DNA from: Jaminaea rosea
Taxonomy: Eukaryota; Basidiomycota; Exobasidiomycetes; Microstromatales
NCBI RefSeq assembly: GCF_003144245.1
Contig: NW_020289975.1
Coordinates: forward strand, 2,499,496 to 2,563,495
Length of the DNA: 64,000 nucleotides
Direction: 5' to 3'
Shown: one piece after another, positions 1 to 11,000 of the stretch
Position numbering within the stretch: position 1 is the first letter of the stretch
How the letters are laid out: each line of letters begins with the position of its first letter
Translations under genes and position numbers: made by a program
Notes under the pieces: model-generated
What the model saw: only the letters and a program-made list of their open reading frames with translations
Told to the model about the DNA's origin: nothing
The model's database searches: none

Positions 1-85
1 ATTTGGATTCAAGGCTGTCGATGGTGAAGATGGAAAGGTCGCGGTTGAGGAGGGCAGCCAGGTGAAGCAGGCGATTCCAGCTTGA
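1..85 (+). CDS. C-terminal end of an unidentified protein (5' end outside window)
   Basis: From base 2 an open frame of 27 codons ends at TGA 83-85, finishing with Gln-Val-Lys-Gln-Ala-Ile-Pro-Ala. It is Gly/Asp/Glu/Lys-rich and looks like a normal protein tail. It would be convergent with the SNARE gene, whose stop is at 176, leaving a 90-bp gap. The product cannot be identified from 27 residues, and the frame could be open by chance. Confidence 0.35.
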   Translation, partial: FGFKAVDGEDGKVAVEEGSQVKQAIPA

Positions 86-175
86 GGTGCTCCATAGACA
101 AAGGCAGACGCACGTCGCCTCTGTATGGCCGCCTCATTGATACCTGATTGCTGCTCTTTATACCGACTGTCGGCC

Positions 176-862
176 TCATATGAGTATCGCCACCAACAGC
201 AGAAAGAACAGCGCAATGACCAGCAGCCAAACGCACCACCCTCCCAGCCGATCGTCGCCTCGCCTTACCATCTCATCCATCTTGCCCATCGCCCTCCCTA
301 ATCTCGTCTGACTGCTCTCTACCTCCGAATCCAATGCGCCGATCAATTCTGTCTGCTCAACAATTTCGGAGCCCATGTGCGTCGCCTGCCGTTGGATGGA
401 GGAGAGGGTCGTCCCAATTGAGGAGAGGATCGTGTCCTGCCTACTCATTAGTGTCGACTGGTGCTGCTGCTCCCAAGCTGTGTAGGCATCGTCGTCTCCA
501 TCGTCCTGATGAGCACCATTCATGTCGATGGAAGTCTCTCCGTCTTTGCGTCTACTTCTAGCGTCCACCTCCTCCTCCAATCTTCTCATCTGCTCCTCAC
601 AATCTCTGAGAAACTCCTTCCTGCGATCCACCTCCGACTCGTCCACTCCGAAGCGTGCAGGGTTGCTCTGGACCACATTGACGCTCTGCCTTACATCTGC
701 CACGTCTGATCGCAAAGCCTCGATCGCATCTGCAAGACGGTCATGCGCTGTGAGATGATCAGACGAGGTGCGGGCCGATGTGTAGGATTGGGAGAGGGCG
801 TGTGCTGAGGAGAGGGAGGAGCGGAGTGAGGACGAGAAGGTGTGGAATGGGTCTTGCGACAT
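176..862 (-). CDS. TLG1: Tlg1/syntaxin-6-type t-SNARE, tail-anchored
   Basis: Intronless, 228 aa. I chose the ATG at 862 because the residues that follow (MSQDPFHTF) match the usual Asp-Pro-Phe start of syntaxin-6/10 proteins; the open frame extends upstream only through non-ATG sequence. Residues about 5-105 form the helical N-terminal regulatory domain. A Qc-SNARE motif runs from about 140 to 205, with the zero-layer Gln in MGSEIVEQTELIGALD. The C-terminus is a roughly 19-residue hydrophobic tail anchor (CVWLLVIALFFLLLVAILI) with almost no lumenal residues. In yeast, Tlg1 works in endosome-to-trans-Golgi fusion with Tlg2, Vti1 and a v-SNARE. The gene is divergent from the LYR-protein gene, separated by 332 bp. 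Membership of the syntaxin-6/Tlg1 group is seen in sequence; the exact trafficking step is inferred. Confidence 0.85.
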   Translation of the reverse strand: MSQDPFHTFSSSLRSSLSSAHALSQSYTSARTSSDHLTAHDRLADAIEALRSDVADVRQSVNVVQSNPARFGVDESEVDRRKEFLRDCEEQMRRLEEEVDARSRRKDGETSIDMNGAHQDDGDDDAYTAWEQQHQSTLMSRQDTILSSIGTTLSSIQRQATHMGSEIVEQTELIGALDSEVESSQTRLGRAMGKMDEMVRRGDDRLGGWCVWLLVIALFFLLLVAILI

Positions 863-1194
863 TGTGACGAGATGAAACGTGGTATGTATGATCTGCGAGT
901 GGAGCGGGTATATGCTGCTATCTTGTGGGCATGGCCTTGCGAGGATGTTTGGTGGCAGGGAGAGATGGATCGAATGCCAAGATGGAATGCACGGATTCAG
1001 CGAGGGCCATTTCGGATGCAGCGACGGGAGTGGAGACACGAGACGGCACAAAAGTACACTTGGAAAAGTCAAAAGCCCTTCTTCCCTCTGTAAACCACCG
1101 AAGGCTGCGAAAGAGCGGGCAAAGAACAGAGCCCAGGGAACGCTGAGGGGAAAGGACATCGTCAGAGCAATAGCTCGCCATCAGCCCAAAGGGC
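863..1194. promoter_or_regulatory. Divergent intergenic region (SNARE gene / LYR-protein gene)
   Basis: 332 bp between two divergent start codons, presumably holding both promoters and 5' leaders. I see no clear TATA box or binding motif. The open frames crossing it use non-ATG starts and have no recognisable family. Confidence 0.4.
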
Positions 1195-2634
1195 ATGACC
1201 CTCCTACCCGGTCGGCCCTCGCTGCAAGTAGCTTCAACGTCCTACCAGTCGCCTCTGCACCTCTACCGGCGCATCCTCCGCCTTGCCAACGCCATTGCAG
1301 CGCGATGGGAGGACGATACCATCTTTCAAGCTCAGCGTTACCTTGCTCAGCGTAATGTGAGGAAGTGGATCGAGGCCACGAGCAGAGGCTCATTGGAGGC
1401 CAGGCAAGGATTCGATGGTCAGGCTTCTGAGTGGTCATCCTCAAGGCCAGGCGGCGATGGCGAAGTGGCGTTCCAGACCATCGAGGCAGCGCAATATCGT
1501 CCCTTCAAACGTCTCAAGTCACATCTCAGCCTACTACAATGTGCTCATAATGGCGGACGCAAAGAGATGGAAAAGGTCCTAGACTGGACATACGCGAGGC
1601 GAGGCGTGCTGCGTTGGGCGGGTCTGCGACCCTTTCTCGATCGGCCTAACCCTCTTGGTGAATGTTCAACACACGCAACGAGCAGTCACAGGCATTCGCC
1701 CTCACCTGCCGCGTCTTATCCGCCCTCACCGGCCCTGCTCGCCCTCCTCTCCTCGCCCTTGATCACTCACTCATCCTCCGGCTCCGGCTCTTCATCCTCA
1801 TCCCCTCCCTCATCCTCCTCTTGGGCGAACTTCACTTTGCCCCTCCCTCGCGAAGGCAAGACGAGGCACAATCCTCGCAGTAGGCTGCGCAACAAGGAGC
1901 TCAATGCGGTAGCGAAAGTTGTGAAGCGCAAGCTGGAGCGGGTGAGAATTCCCCTTCCAACGCGGGTGGTGATGAGGGTGGAGGAACGCGCCAAGTCCGT
2001 GGGGGGTGCAGAGGGAGGTGAGGCGACAACGAGGGCACGAGCAGCTGGGCAGGAAAATCAAGGCGAAGAGTGGGGACCACTGCATCCTTCTACGCCTAAC
2101 TTTGCCAGACAGAAAAGAAGAGTGTGGGCGGCGCTGCTGAGCCGATTGCCTATCTTGCCTGAGGTGAAGCATGCGACAGGTGGTGAGGAGCGACAAGAGA
2201 ACGACCAGGCGGAGCCATCATCCACAGGCTCCCCAAGAGCAGCATCAGCCTCAGCTTTCCGTCCGCAACTACGGCGCTATCTTTCTCCTCCATCTCTACC
2301 AACAGATCCCATTCCTTCGCTCATAGAAGCATGGAACAATCACCTTTCCCTCTCACGCGGCACACCCGAAGATAAATCGAGGCGCCCAAAGAGCATAGCG
2401 TTCCACCTCTCCCCCCTCTCCCTCTTCCGTACCGATGAGAGAAGGCCACCAACCTTACCGGCACCACAGGAGAGCGTGAGGGCCCTGCAGCGCTGTGGCG
2501 GAGGGCCAGTAGAGGAGGTTGAGAAGGGGGCGAAGGGAAGGGCGAGGGCAAGGATGACCAAACAGGGGAGGATAGATAGGGCGCAGGGGAAGATGGGAAC
2601 CAAGGAGGAGGAAGAGTGGATTCGCAAAGGATGA
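1195..2634 (+). CDS. LYR-motif (Complex1_LYR) protein with long C-terminal extension
   Basis: Intronless, 479 aa from the ATG at 1195. The N-terminus carries an LYR tripeptide at residues 23-25 within SPLHLYRRILRLA, followed by a helical stretch to about residue 70. This is the hallmark of LYRM proteins, which bind the mitochondrial acyl carrier protein and help assemble respiratory complexes, iron-sulphur enzymes or mitoribosomes. Typical LYRM proteins are 80-150 aa. Here the domain is followed by a Ser-rich linker (about 175-215) and a basic, low-complexity tail. A helical part at about 105-150, with conserved-looking Trp, Tyr and Arg residues, may be a second structural unit. No function can be assigned beyond probable mitochondrial assembly. 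Confidence 0.65.
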   Translation: MTLLPGRPSLQVASTSYQSPLHLYRRILRLANAIAARWEDDTIFQAQRYLAQRNVRKWIEATSRGSLEARQGFDGQASEWSSSRPGGDGEVAFQTIEAAQYRPFKRLKSHLSLLQCAHNGGRKEMEKVLDWTYARRGVLRWAGLRPFLDRPNPLGECSTHATSSHRHSPSPAASYPPSPALLALLSSPLITHSSSGSGSSSSSPPSSSSWANFTLPLPREGKTRHNPRSRLRNKELNAVAKVVKRKLERVRIPLPTRVVMRVEERAKSVGGAEGGEATTRARAAGQENQGEEWGPLHPSTPNFARQKRRVWAALLSRLPILPEVKHATGGEERQENDQAEPSSTGSPRAASASAFRPQLRRYLSPPSLPTDPIPSLIEAWNNHLSLSRGTPEDKSRRPKSIAFHLSPLSLFRTDERRPPTLPAPQESVRALQRCGGGPVEEVEKGAKGRARARMTKQGRIDRAQGKMGTKEEEEWIRKG

Positions 2635-2757
2635 CAGCGATGGCATCGGATAGAAATGAGATTCAAGATGGATGAATGTACTACCTCTGTCATTGTGACC
2701 ACATCTGCAACAACCAGCATCCCGCCTCGCCCTTCTCAACGAACTCTTGCTCTCGTG

Positions 2758-5700
2758 TCACTTTGCCTCCGTGCCTGTGGCCCCACCATCTGTCTTCCCC
2801 TTGCGCTTCCCCATCAAGCTCATGAGAGCCTTCTGTCTCGCCTCAGCCAGGGAGTCCACGGCTGACTTTGACACGGGCGCGCTGCTCTCCGCATCTGCGG
2901 TCGCCTCCTCCTCAGCAGCAGCCTCAGCGGCGGCTTGCTCCTGCTCTGCTACGCGCTTACTGCGCCTCGGGGTCGGCGGCGCAGCTGGAGTCGGGGCTGA
3001 TGCCTTCTGTGGAGATCCCTGTGTTGCAGTCGTCTTGCTCTGCGCTGCCTTCGCCGCGCGAGCAGGTCTTGTTGGCCTGACATCCGCGTCCGGCTCCCCG
3101 TAGTCCAGATCGTCCGGCTTCGGCGCTTCAGCAGGCGGAACCAGATCCGTCGGCGGTGAAGTCGCTGTTGCAGCACTGGGTGGGGACTGCGATCCAGATG
3201 CGCCATTTGTGTTCGCGGCCAGCTTCCTCTTTATCGCCGGTGTCTTTCCCAGCGCGATGGCGTCGTGGTCCACCCATTGGCGCTTCTTGGCACTAGTGCC
3301 GGGGCCGGTAGAGGCGACGCCATTTGTCGTACCAGTCGTTGGGGCGGCTGGAGGAGGTACAGAAGGCGTTACGGTATTGACTGGCTTCGATGCTGCTGCG
3401 GATTGTTGAATCTTCTCTGCCTGGAGACGCGTTGTAGGCCCGTCCGAGGTCGCGCTTGCCCTCGCTGCCATTTGCGTTGCCGAGGCGTCCTGAAGTAGAG
3501 CATCGATCGAGGCTTGCAGGGCTGCCGAAGGAGGCTTGTCCTGTGCCTTGACTTGTACTTCCGAGCCTGACTGCATCGTACCAGTCGAAGCGGGGTGATC
3601 TCCCTGTTCCTCTTTACCGTCAAGAACAGCAGCCTCACCGAGAGTGCGACCACTCCTCTGCTTTGCGCGGCCCTTCTGGGTGCCAAATTCCATCGGTAGT
3701 GCAGAACCGTCGTCGCTGACGCTCGTCGCCGACACAACCTCCTCCTCTTGCTCCGCTCCCTCCTTCATCTCTCTCTCCTTTTCTCGCCTAAGCGCCTCCT
3801 TGATCTTCGCTTGCATGCGATGATACGAAGTCGCTTCATCGTCTTTCGGCTCCCCTGAAGCAGCCTTCTGCTCTCGTGCACCGTCCAGCTCAGCACCTCT
3901 TGCCCCTGCCCTGATCAACTTATTCCTCTTCTTCAGCCTCTTCGGCTCGTAAAGCCACTCTCCCTTGCTCGCCCCATTATACCACGCCTCACAGTCCACG
4001 CTCGTAAGGAGAATGTTGCGCGGCAGCTCATCGATGGGTCGATCTGTTGGATTCGGGGGAAGGCCGAGCTTGACTGCTTTTGCCGTACTCTTGGCAGTGA
4101 GTTCGGCCGTGCGAGCAGGAGAAGACGATGCACGCGACGATGGTCCCGCTATCGCTAATGATTGGGGTGGCTTGGGCTTGGTCAGCGATGTCACTTTGCC
4201 CTTCACAGCTCCCACGCTGCTGGACGGTAGAGCCGCCGTATTGACTGCTGGCACTTCCTCCCCCTTCTCGCTCGGGCTGCCTTGCTTCTGCGTAGCTCCA
4301 CTTGTAAAGTCCAAATCAATTAGTCCAGCACCCGGCGGCAATCGCGCTGCAGCTTTTTTCGCCTCCTCCGCCTTCCTGATCCTCTCGCGCAAGGCTTCCA
4401 GCTCTCCCTCTCGGTCCTTGAGGCGTTGCGCTACTGAGGAAGATGAGGATGAGCGTGCAGGAGAGGGCATGGCCTGGTGTGATAACATCAGGGCGGAGGC
4501 GGCCGTCTTGTATGGGTGGGGTGGGCCGAGGTATGGGACCAAGGGGGCGGTGGGCTCTACATCGAGCGCCCAGCCTAGGATGGGCGATGAGGGTGTGTTC
4601 GGCGTAGGTTGGGACACTTGCTGGGTCGGTCGTTGCACCAATGCCTGAGCGGCTTCGTCTTCTCCGGCGTATGAAGAAGACGAGGAGAAAGACGACGAGG
4701 AGGAAGAGGAGGAGGAGGAGCTGCGGGAAGAGGGTGAGGACGCTCTGCCAGCCTTGCCATTTACGGAGGCCGTCACCTCATCCCCGTCGAAGTTCTTCAT
4801 TGCTGCCGTGCTGCCCTGAACGTTGACCACTTTAGCTCCTGCCTCAGCGGCGATCTTCAACCGCTGCTCGCGCGCTTTGGCTCTGCGCTTCTGATTGCCG
4901 CGTCTTGTGCGCTGAAGGCCTTGCCCAGGAGGTACCCAGCCACCAGGCGGCGTGCTAAGACGGGCCTTCGCGGGGGCTGTGTTTAGTCGCCGCGCTTTCG
5001 AGGCTGAGGATGAGGAAGAAGAAGAGGACGAGGGGGAGGAGGACGAAGAAGAAGAAGAAGACGAAGACGAAGACGAATGCTCATCGGAATCGCTCGTTGC
5101 GTCCGATTCGTTGCTGTCGCTTTCGTCGCTACTGCTGCTGCTGCTACTTGAATCGCTGCTGCTGCTCGAAGAAGAGGCAACGGCTGGAGCTGCTTTGGCT
5201 TTTGCTGCTTGGATACTTGGAGGGGAAGGCTTACCCTCCTTTGGCGACGCCTGACGCATCTGACGAGCAGCCTCAAAGGCAGACATCGCTGCAACTGCTC
5301 CTCTACCAGTGCCTACCGATGGTCTTACTGGCATCGCGAATGGTGAAGTGGGCATAGCGGGTGTTGATGACGAGACGCCATAGCCTGCTCCTAGACTCGG
5401 CGGTGGTGGTGGTAGGCCGCCGTCGTCATCGTCGTCCTCTCTCGCCGCTCGCGACGAGTGCATCTTGAGCTCTTCTTCCTGCGGCATCTGCTTCTTCTTC
5501 TTCCTTCCTCGCTGACCGACTTCGCTACTGATGAGCAAGCTAATGCGGGACGCTTCAGCCATAATGTCCTCCTCCTCTCTGTCTCGCTGAGCGGTCGCTA
5601 CGGGCTTTGAGGCGTCTGGGAGGGGGGTGACTGACTCTTGTTTGATAGCTGTAAACCTTGATGCGGATCTGCCGGTGGCCTTGAACTTCTTGTGGCTATG

Positions 5701-6235
5701 CTTGTGCGATCGAGAGCGAGAGCGATGCCTTGGCTCATCGTCGCTTTCGCTGGAGCTGCTGGCTGAGTTCGACGACGAGGACGAGTATGAGTATTTCCTT
5801 TTCCTCCTGGACGAGGAATGACGACTCCTGGAACGTCTTCTATCCTCTTCGTCAGAAGGGTCTGCTGGCAGCTTGTCGGCCGCATACACGCTGAGCAGGG
5901 GCGAAAATGATGAGAATGCAGCGGTTTCGGACTGCTGAGCCGTGTTGGACTCACTCTAGGACGTCTGACTCCCGCATGACATCGTGTATCCTGTAGTCCC
6001 AGTCGATGAGCCTGTAGCCACCCAAATACAAGGCTAGGCAATCCTCGACAGCCTTGCCGCTATTTGCGATCTTGAGCTTGGCCACAAGATGTCTGGCCAA
6101 GTCAGCAACAGTCTCCATGCCAGATCGATCTTTGCTGGAGCTACTCGCCGGGGGCGGCAGGATAGGCAAGAGAAAAGGCTGGGTTGGCAGGGGTGCATGA
6201 GGGCGTATACGTACCCTCAGAGGCAAGGAAGCCAT
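2758..6235 (-). CDS. Coilin-like nuclear (Cajal body) protein, two exons
   Basis: Exons 6235-5955 and 5890-2758, joined across a 64-nt intron (GTGAGT...CTCAG), giving 1137 aa. The splice reads RESDVLDVYAADK, removing an apparent stop. The N-terminus shows the coilin self-association domain: a first strand (LRVRIRP), then a helix (VADLARHLVAKLKI), then LALYLGGYRLIDWD and MRESDVLDVY, which parallel the LYLxGxLLPP and LRDNDxLRV signatures of coilin. The remainder is disordered, with SR-rich and poly-Ser tracts (residues about 100-160 and 320-460) and basic patches that suit nuclear or nucleolar targeting. I do not see a clear C-terminal tudor-like domain; a short ordered island (EAWYNGASKGEWLYEPKR) lies near residue 730. 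Coilin scaffolds Cajal bodies, where snRNPs mature. A 36-nt GTACGT...CCAG stretch in exon 1 could be an optional in-frame intron, but removing it would delete the first strand. The gene is divergent from the MIM1-like gene. Confidence 0.7.
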
Positions 6236-6456
6236 GTCGAAAGAGAATTATGCTGGTGATGCTGAGTAGTTGATGTTCGTCAAGCAGTGATTGGTTGACC
6301 GACAGCTTTTTTTGCTGTTCCGCTTCGCCTCTTCGTGGAGGCGGACCGAGCGATCGAGCGAGCAATCGAGTGCCGAGTTGTTCACGGCGCAATCAACCAG
6401 TACCAGTTGCAAGAGCACATTTAGCATCCCTTCCTCATCATCCTTCTCAGCATAGC

Positions 6457-7812
6457 ATGTCGGACAGAGAGACAATAGCTTCAACCGGAGACGGCTCTTC
6501 TTCACCCACGTCACCGTCCTCACTGGACTCGCCCAATCGGCACCCGCGGCTTCGCCCGCAAGAGCATCGACCTTCTTTGTCCTCGTCCTTTGCATCCTCA
6601 TCCCAATCAACACCTCCCACATCGGCCAGCGAAGCCAGTCACCAAGACCAAAGTCCTTTCAGTAGCGGCACAGCATCATCCTCATCATCATCTCCTGCAA
6701 CGCGCGATGCACTCTCTCAGTCGATCATCTCCAACCTCGACCTCGAGTCGGAAGCGAGATCAAGAAGACCTTCGCACGATGGCAGCGCGGTTGCGCAGCA
6801 GGCAGAAGACCAGGAGAGGGGCCAAGAAGCTGAATCAAGCACACTGAGGGAACTGAATGCTTCATCAAACCGTACGTCCTCACTACCACCCCTCGTCAGG
6901 GAGGACTCAACGACGCGTAGGGTCATGGAGGATGTCTCGCCCTCACCACCGCCTATGCCGACCAGCAGTCTCCCAACGAATGGGGTCAGTGAGGCGTTCG
7001 AGTCAAGAGAGGGAATGGCGGACACCTTGCGATCAGCTTCATCGAGCTATACGTCCCCGTCAGATTTCCTCGGACCCTCGCCCTCCCAGCAAAAGATAGC
7101 ATACAGCGACGAGCCTTCTTCCTCATCCCGAAGCGAGTCAGAAAGAGCCAGTCCGGTTGAGGAAGAGAGCGCAGCCCCTCACGAGCCAAAGACGACTGCT
7201 ACTGGGGGAGAAGACGATGCTCTGCCAGAGACCGTGCCCACCGTCAGTGCTACAGGAATGCCGCGCTTCCTACCGCGGCGAACCGATGATCCGACCCTCG
7301 ACGGGCGCGTCGGTACGAGCTCCAGGAAGGACCCGCCTCCGCCTGAGCTATTGCCCGAAGGGGCGAGCCCACCACCGCGACGAGGAGGGAGAAGAAGTAG
7401 GAGCAGCAGTGTGAACGAGGACGAGGATAGCTCGGATGACGAGTCTACACTCTCTTCGGCCTCGTCACCCCCACACCCCCTCTTCCTGCAAGCCCTCCTT
7501 CCTTCCTCCCAACTCCCTCTGACCCGTCGCTTCTCCATCCTCTCATCCTCGCTACTCGTCAACCTAGGCCTGCCATTCATCAATGGCCTCTTCCTCGGCT
7601 TTGGAGAGATCTTTGCCCGATCGCTGGTCGCGCCTGTGGTACTGGGCGTCGTCGAGAGGGGGAAGAGCTTGTGGCGGGAGTATTACCTGGGAGGAGGGGT
7701 TGGATTGGGGGAACATTTGACCATGAGCGAGAGGAGTCAGGCGGTCAGGGACGCTGGAAGTGGTGAGGGGACGGGGACGAGTGGATTGGGAGTGAGGGCT
7801 GCGCCGAGATGA
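6457..7812 (+). CDS. MIM1: Mim1/Tom13-like mitochondrial outer-membrane import protein
   Basis: Intronless, 451 aa from the first in-frame ATG at 6457; the frame is open further upstream but only via a TTG. About 365 residues of Ser/Pro-rich disordered sequence precede one hydrophobic segment, reading LLVNLGLPFINGLFLGFGEIFA at about residues 366-387. It closely matches the single transmembrane helix of fungal Mim1 (core LPFxNGxxLGFGExFA), including its Gly-rich face. In yeast, Mim1 with Mim2 forms the MIM complex, which inserts alpha-helical proteins into the outer mitochondrial membrane and assists TOM assembly. Yeast Mim1 is only 113 aa, so the long N-terminal extension is unusual. A short cytosolic-type tail follows the helix. 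The family call rests on this one segment but it is distinctive. Confidence 0.8.
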   Translation: MSDRETIASTGDGSSSPTSPSSLDSPNRHPRLRPQEHRPSLSSSFASSSQSTPPTSASEASHQDQSPFSSGTASSSSSSPATRDALSQSIISNLDLESEARSRRPSHDGSAVAQQAEDQERGQEAESSTLRELNASSNRTSSLPPLVREDSTTRRVMEDVSPSPPPMPTSSLPTNGVSEAFESREGMADTLRSASSSYTSPSDFLGPSPSQQKIAYSDEPSSSSRSESERASPVEEESAAPHEPKTTATGGEDDALPETVPTVSATGMPRFLPRRTDDPTLDGRVGTSSRKDPPPPELLPEGASPPPRRGGRRSRSSSVNEDEDSSDDESTLSSASSPPHPLFLQALLPSSQLPLTRRFSILSSSLLVNLGLPFINGLFLGFGEIFARSLVAPVVLGVVERGKSLWREYYLGGGVGLGEHLTMSERSQAVRDAGSGEGTGTSGLGVRAAPR

Positions 7813-8044
7813 GAGCGAGGAGTCATGTGTTTCACCACTTTAGACGGCGACGTATGGGCATCACAAGATCATCGTCACGGCTCAATCTCTGATTTGACCG
7901 CTGATGCTGATGCTGATGCTCGATGCGATTCAGCCAATGCGAAGAGCGTGCAAACCGATGCTAAAAGTACAGGAACGAACAAAACACAACATGATGACAC
8001 GGACGCAGGTGAGACTGAGCAACTCGTAGGCTGCCTTACACCCG

Positions 8045-11000
8045 CTACACTCCAACCCTCTGTGCCTCTTCCCTCTTCAATGCCCTCTCCACCCGTCTAA
8101 ACTTCTTCTCAACATCAACGTTGTCTCCCCTGATCCTCCAACTCCTGAATCGCCTCATCGGCCCCGCCAACCATCCACAGACGACATCCACTGCCCAGAG
8201 CTCCCACACGAAGAAGAGGAGCGCCTGCACCAGGACGGTACCGAAGATGATGAACAGGAAGCTCGTAGGCAGCTCGACAAGTCCAAAGAGGCGGAAGAGG
8301 CCGTTAGACTCGGAGTTGGAGAAGAGGATGCCGAAATTGATGGCCGCGAGGGCAAGGATAGCAAAGGACAGCAGGTAGTTGCGGTAGAGCGGCTCACGAT
8401 GCGGCGGACCGAGCGCCCAGCCAATTGAGGCGATGGTGAAGGTGAACATGGCCGTCTTGCTCACCACGCTATTGTCCTGATTTGTCAGAGAGAGATCCGC
8501 GGGCTGGAATGGGGGTTGCTCGTACCAGCTTTGCTTGTGCAGAATCACGTAGGGCACCGTTTGCGCGATGATGAGGAGGACGATAGCGCCCAGCAGGGAG
8601 AGGACGATGCGCCGTGTCATGAGGCGGGAGAAGGGGCGCGACTTAGAGAGGGTGGCAGCAGGGCGACCCCAGGCCATGCCGATTGCAATGCAGAAGACCT
8701 GGAAGATGTCGATCCATAGATACTGAGCGTTGTCTAGTGAGGCGGTGACTCCAAAGAGGAGGATGACACTATAGAACTCGGTGAGGGCGTAGAGGGCAAA
8801 GTAGAGGAAGAGGCTGGTCGAAGTCGCAAGACAATTACGCCCCTCCTTGATGAGATGTGGCAGGGAGCCAATGTCATCGGCACCGCTCGTGAACGGAGCG
8901 GCGACCGAAGCCTCAGCCTCGCTGAGTGAGAGTCCCAGGTCTGCCCCCTTGAGCGCACCAGTGTCATTCGCTCCATCACCACAGAAAGCAACCGTATGGT
9001 CAATTCGCTGCAGTCTGTCCACCAGCTCTGCCTTGAGCTCGGGTGAGAAGCGGGCGAACACCTGTGCGCGCACCAGGAGGCGGGCCATAGTTTCGTCTGA
9101 GGCGTGCGAAAGCAAGTGCTGGAAGACGTCCCCGGTCAGCGCGAGGCCTACTGTCGACAAGCTCAGCTTCGGGTCACGAGGAGCAAGCGAGTAAGGGTCC
9201 AGCCCGCCATCTTCGTCCGCTCCTTCGCCCTCCTGCGGCAAGTCGACATCGCTCCACACCAGCTCAGCTGGATTGGACATCCCGCCTAGGCTCTTGTGCG
9301 CCTTGACTCCCTGCGGAAGACGGGGCACGAAGACTGGCTGGCCAGGTGGGATCATGCCCGCCTCCCTTGCCACTGAAATCGCGGTGTTAACCGAATCGCC
9401 CGTGCACATCTTTGTTGGAATCTCCGCCTCGTGCAGCTCTGCGATGGCAGCTGCGGTCGTGCTCTTGAGCTTGTTCTCGAAGAAGAGCAGGCCGAGGAAA
9501 GAGAGGTCTGACTCGACGTACTCGCGTGGGCAGGTTTGAGCTCCTGACCAGCTGAGCGAGGCAGTCTTGTAGCCGAAAGCAAGGACACGAAGACCACGTC
9601 GCGTAGCTTCGTTGAGGATAACGTCGAAGTCGTCCGGGATGGTAGCAGGGTCGCAGAGTGGCATGATCGATTCGGGTGCGCCTTTGACGTACATTGTCGC
9701 CGATGAGGTGGATGACGAGGCAGCCTGAGTGATGACCGACATGCGGCGCAGGCTGGGGACGAAGTCGAACTTGCGCAGCACGGCGATGGTCGCGTCACCT
9801 GAAGGGGAGCGAAGGCATTGTACGTAGGGGTCTATGCTGCCCTGACTGACTTGAGCACCGGTCAGCGGCCTCTTCGCGCTCTCCATCGTCCATTTGGTGA
9901 AGAGGAGCATGCTGACTTCGAGCGGGTCACCGAGCGGTTCGTCGTCGATGAGGTTGACGTCGTGCGTGGCAGCCATTGCCTCTTCCATCTTGACCTCGCG
10001 CTCAACCTCATTGACATCCTCCATGCGCTCGCGCAGCTCGTCGAGCTTGCCATTCTCACCGCGCATCCTCACGCCACGAACTTCGAGGCCACCTTCAGTT
10101 AGCGTGCCCGTCTTGTCGAATACCGCAATCGAGACTTTGCCCGCCAGATTGATCCTCTGCGGCGACACACAGAAGATCTTGGCCTGCTTCAGGCGACGCA
10201 GCGCAAACGTCGAGCAGATGCTCATAGCAGCTGGCAGAGCGGGTGGGACGCAGATGGTGAAGAGGTCGATGGTCCGCAGCCCAATTTCATCGCCATCGAC
10301 GCCTACGATGACAAAGTTGATGACGCTGCCAATGAAGCCGATGACGGCGATGACGATGAGGATCAGGATGAATAGGAAAGCGTCCTTGTAGAAGGCGAAG
10401 TTGACGGGCTTGGGAAAGAGCATCATCTTGACGAGGGAGCCCTTGCTCGAGTTCCAGGCAGTCGACGTCACCACGGCTTTGACTCGGTCATTTGAGTTCT
10501 CGGCGCTCGCTCGAAGTAGGACTGTGCCTCCCCATACGAGGCTCTTCTCTACTCCTTTGAGGTCTCGCTCTCCGCGTGCGAACTCGGCGAGGGCTTGCGG
10601 AGAGATGGGCGTCTTGGAGCAGGGGACTGACTCGCCTGTGAGCATTGACTCGTTGACCAAGCAGCTGGATGCGCCAGGCAGTAGAAGCATGTCGGCGGGT
10701 AGCGACTGCGAGAGGAGCGGGGAAAGAGACACAATGTCGCCAGGTACCAGAGCCTCAGACGAGACCTTCTCCCACGTCTCTGATGCCAGGGACGCCTTCT
10801 CGTCGTTTGGCGACGAAGATGCAGAGGTGGCGCTGAGTCCGACTCTCATGACCTCGACTTGAGTCTCGTATCGCGCAGTTCGCTGCAGCCTGACCTGAGA
10901 TCGGTGAGACTGAATGACAGTAGCCGCAATACCGAGGATGGAGATAGCAAGGACGACTGCAGCGTAGACTTGGTACGTGTCGTAAAACCACAGACCACAC

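Noticed and set aside
1656-1691. Possible 35-nt intron (GTGAAT...CACAG) in the LYR-protein gene
   Set aside because: Shorter than any other intron seen here, and the unspliced frame continues coherently for 300 residues.
2818-5821. Long plus-strand open frames opposite the coilin-like gene
   Set aside because: Mirror images of Ser-rich codons on the coding strand; no independent domain content.
6178-6213. Possible 36-nt intron (GTACGT...CCAG) in coilin exon 1
   Set aside because: Too short for this genome, and its removal would delete the first strand of the coilin N-terminal domain.
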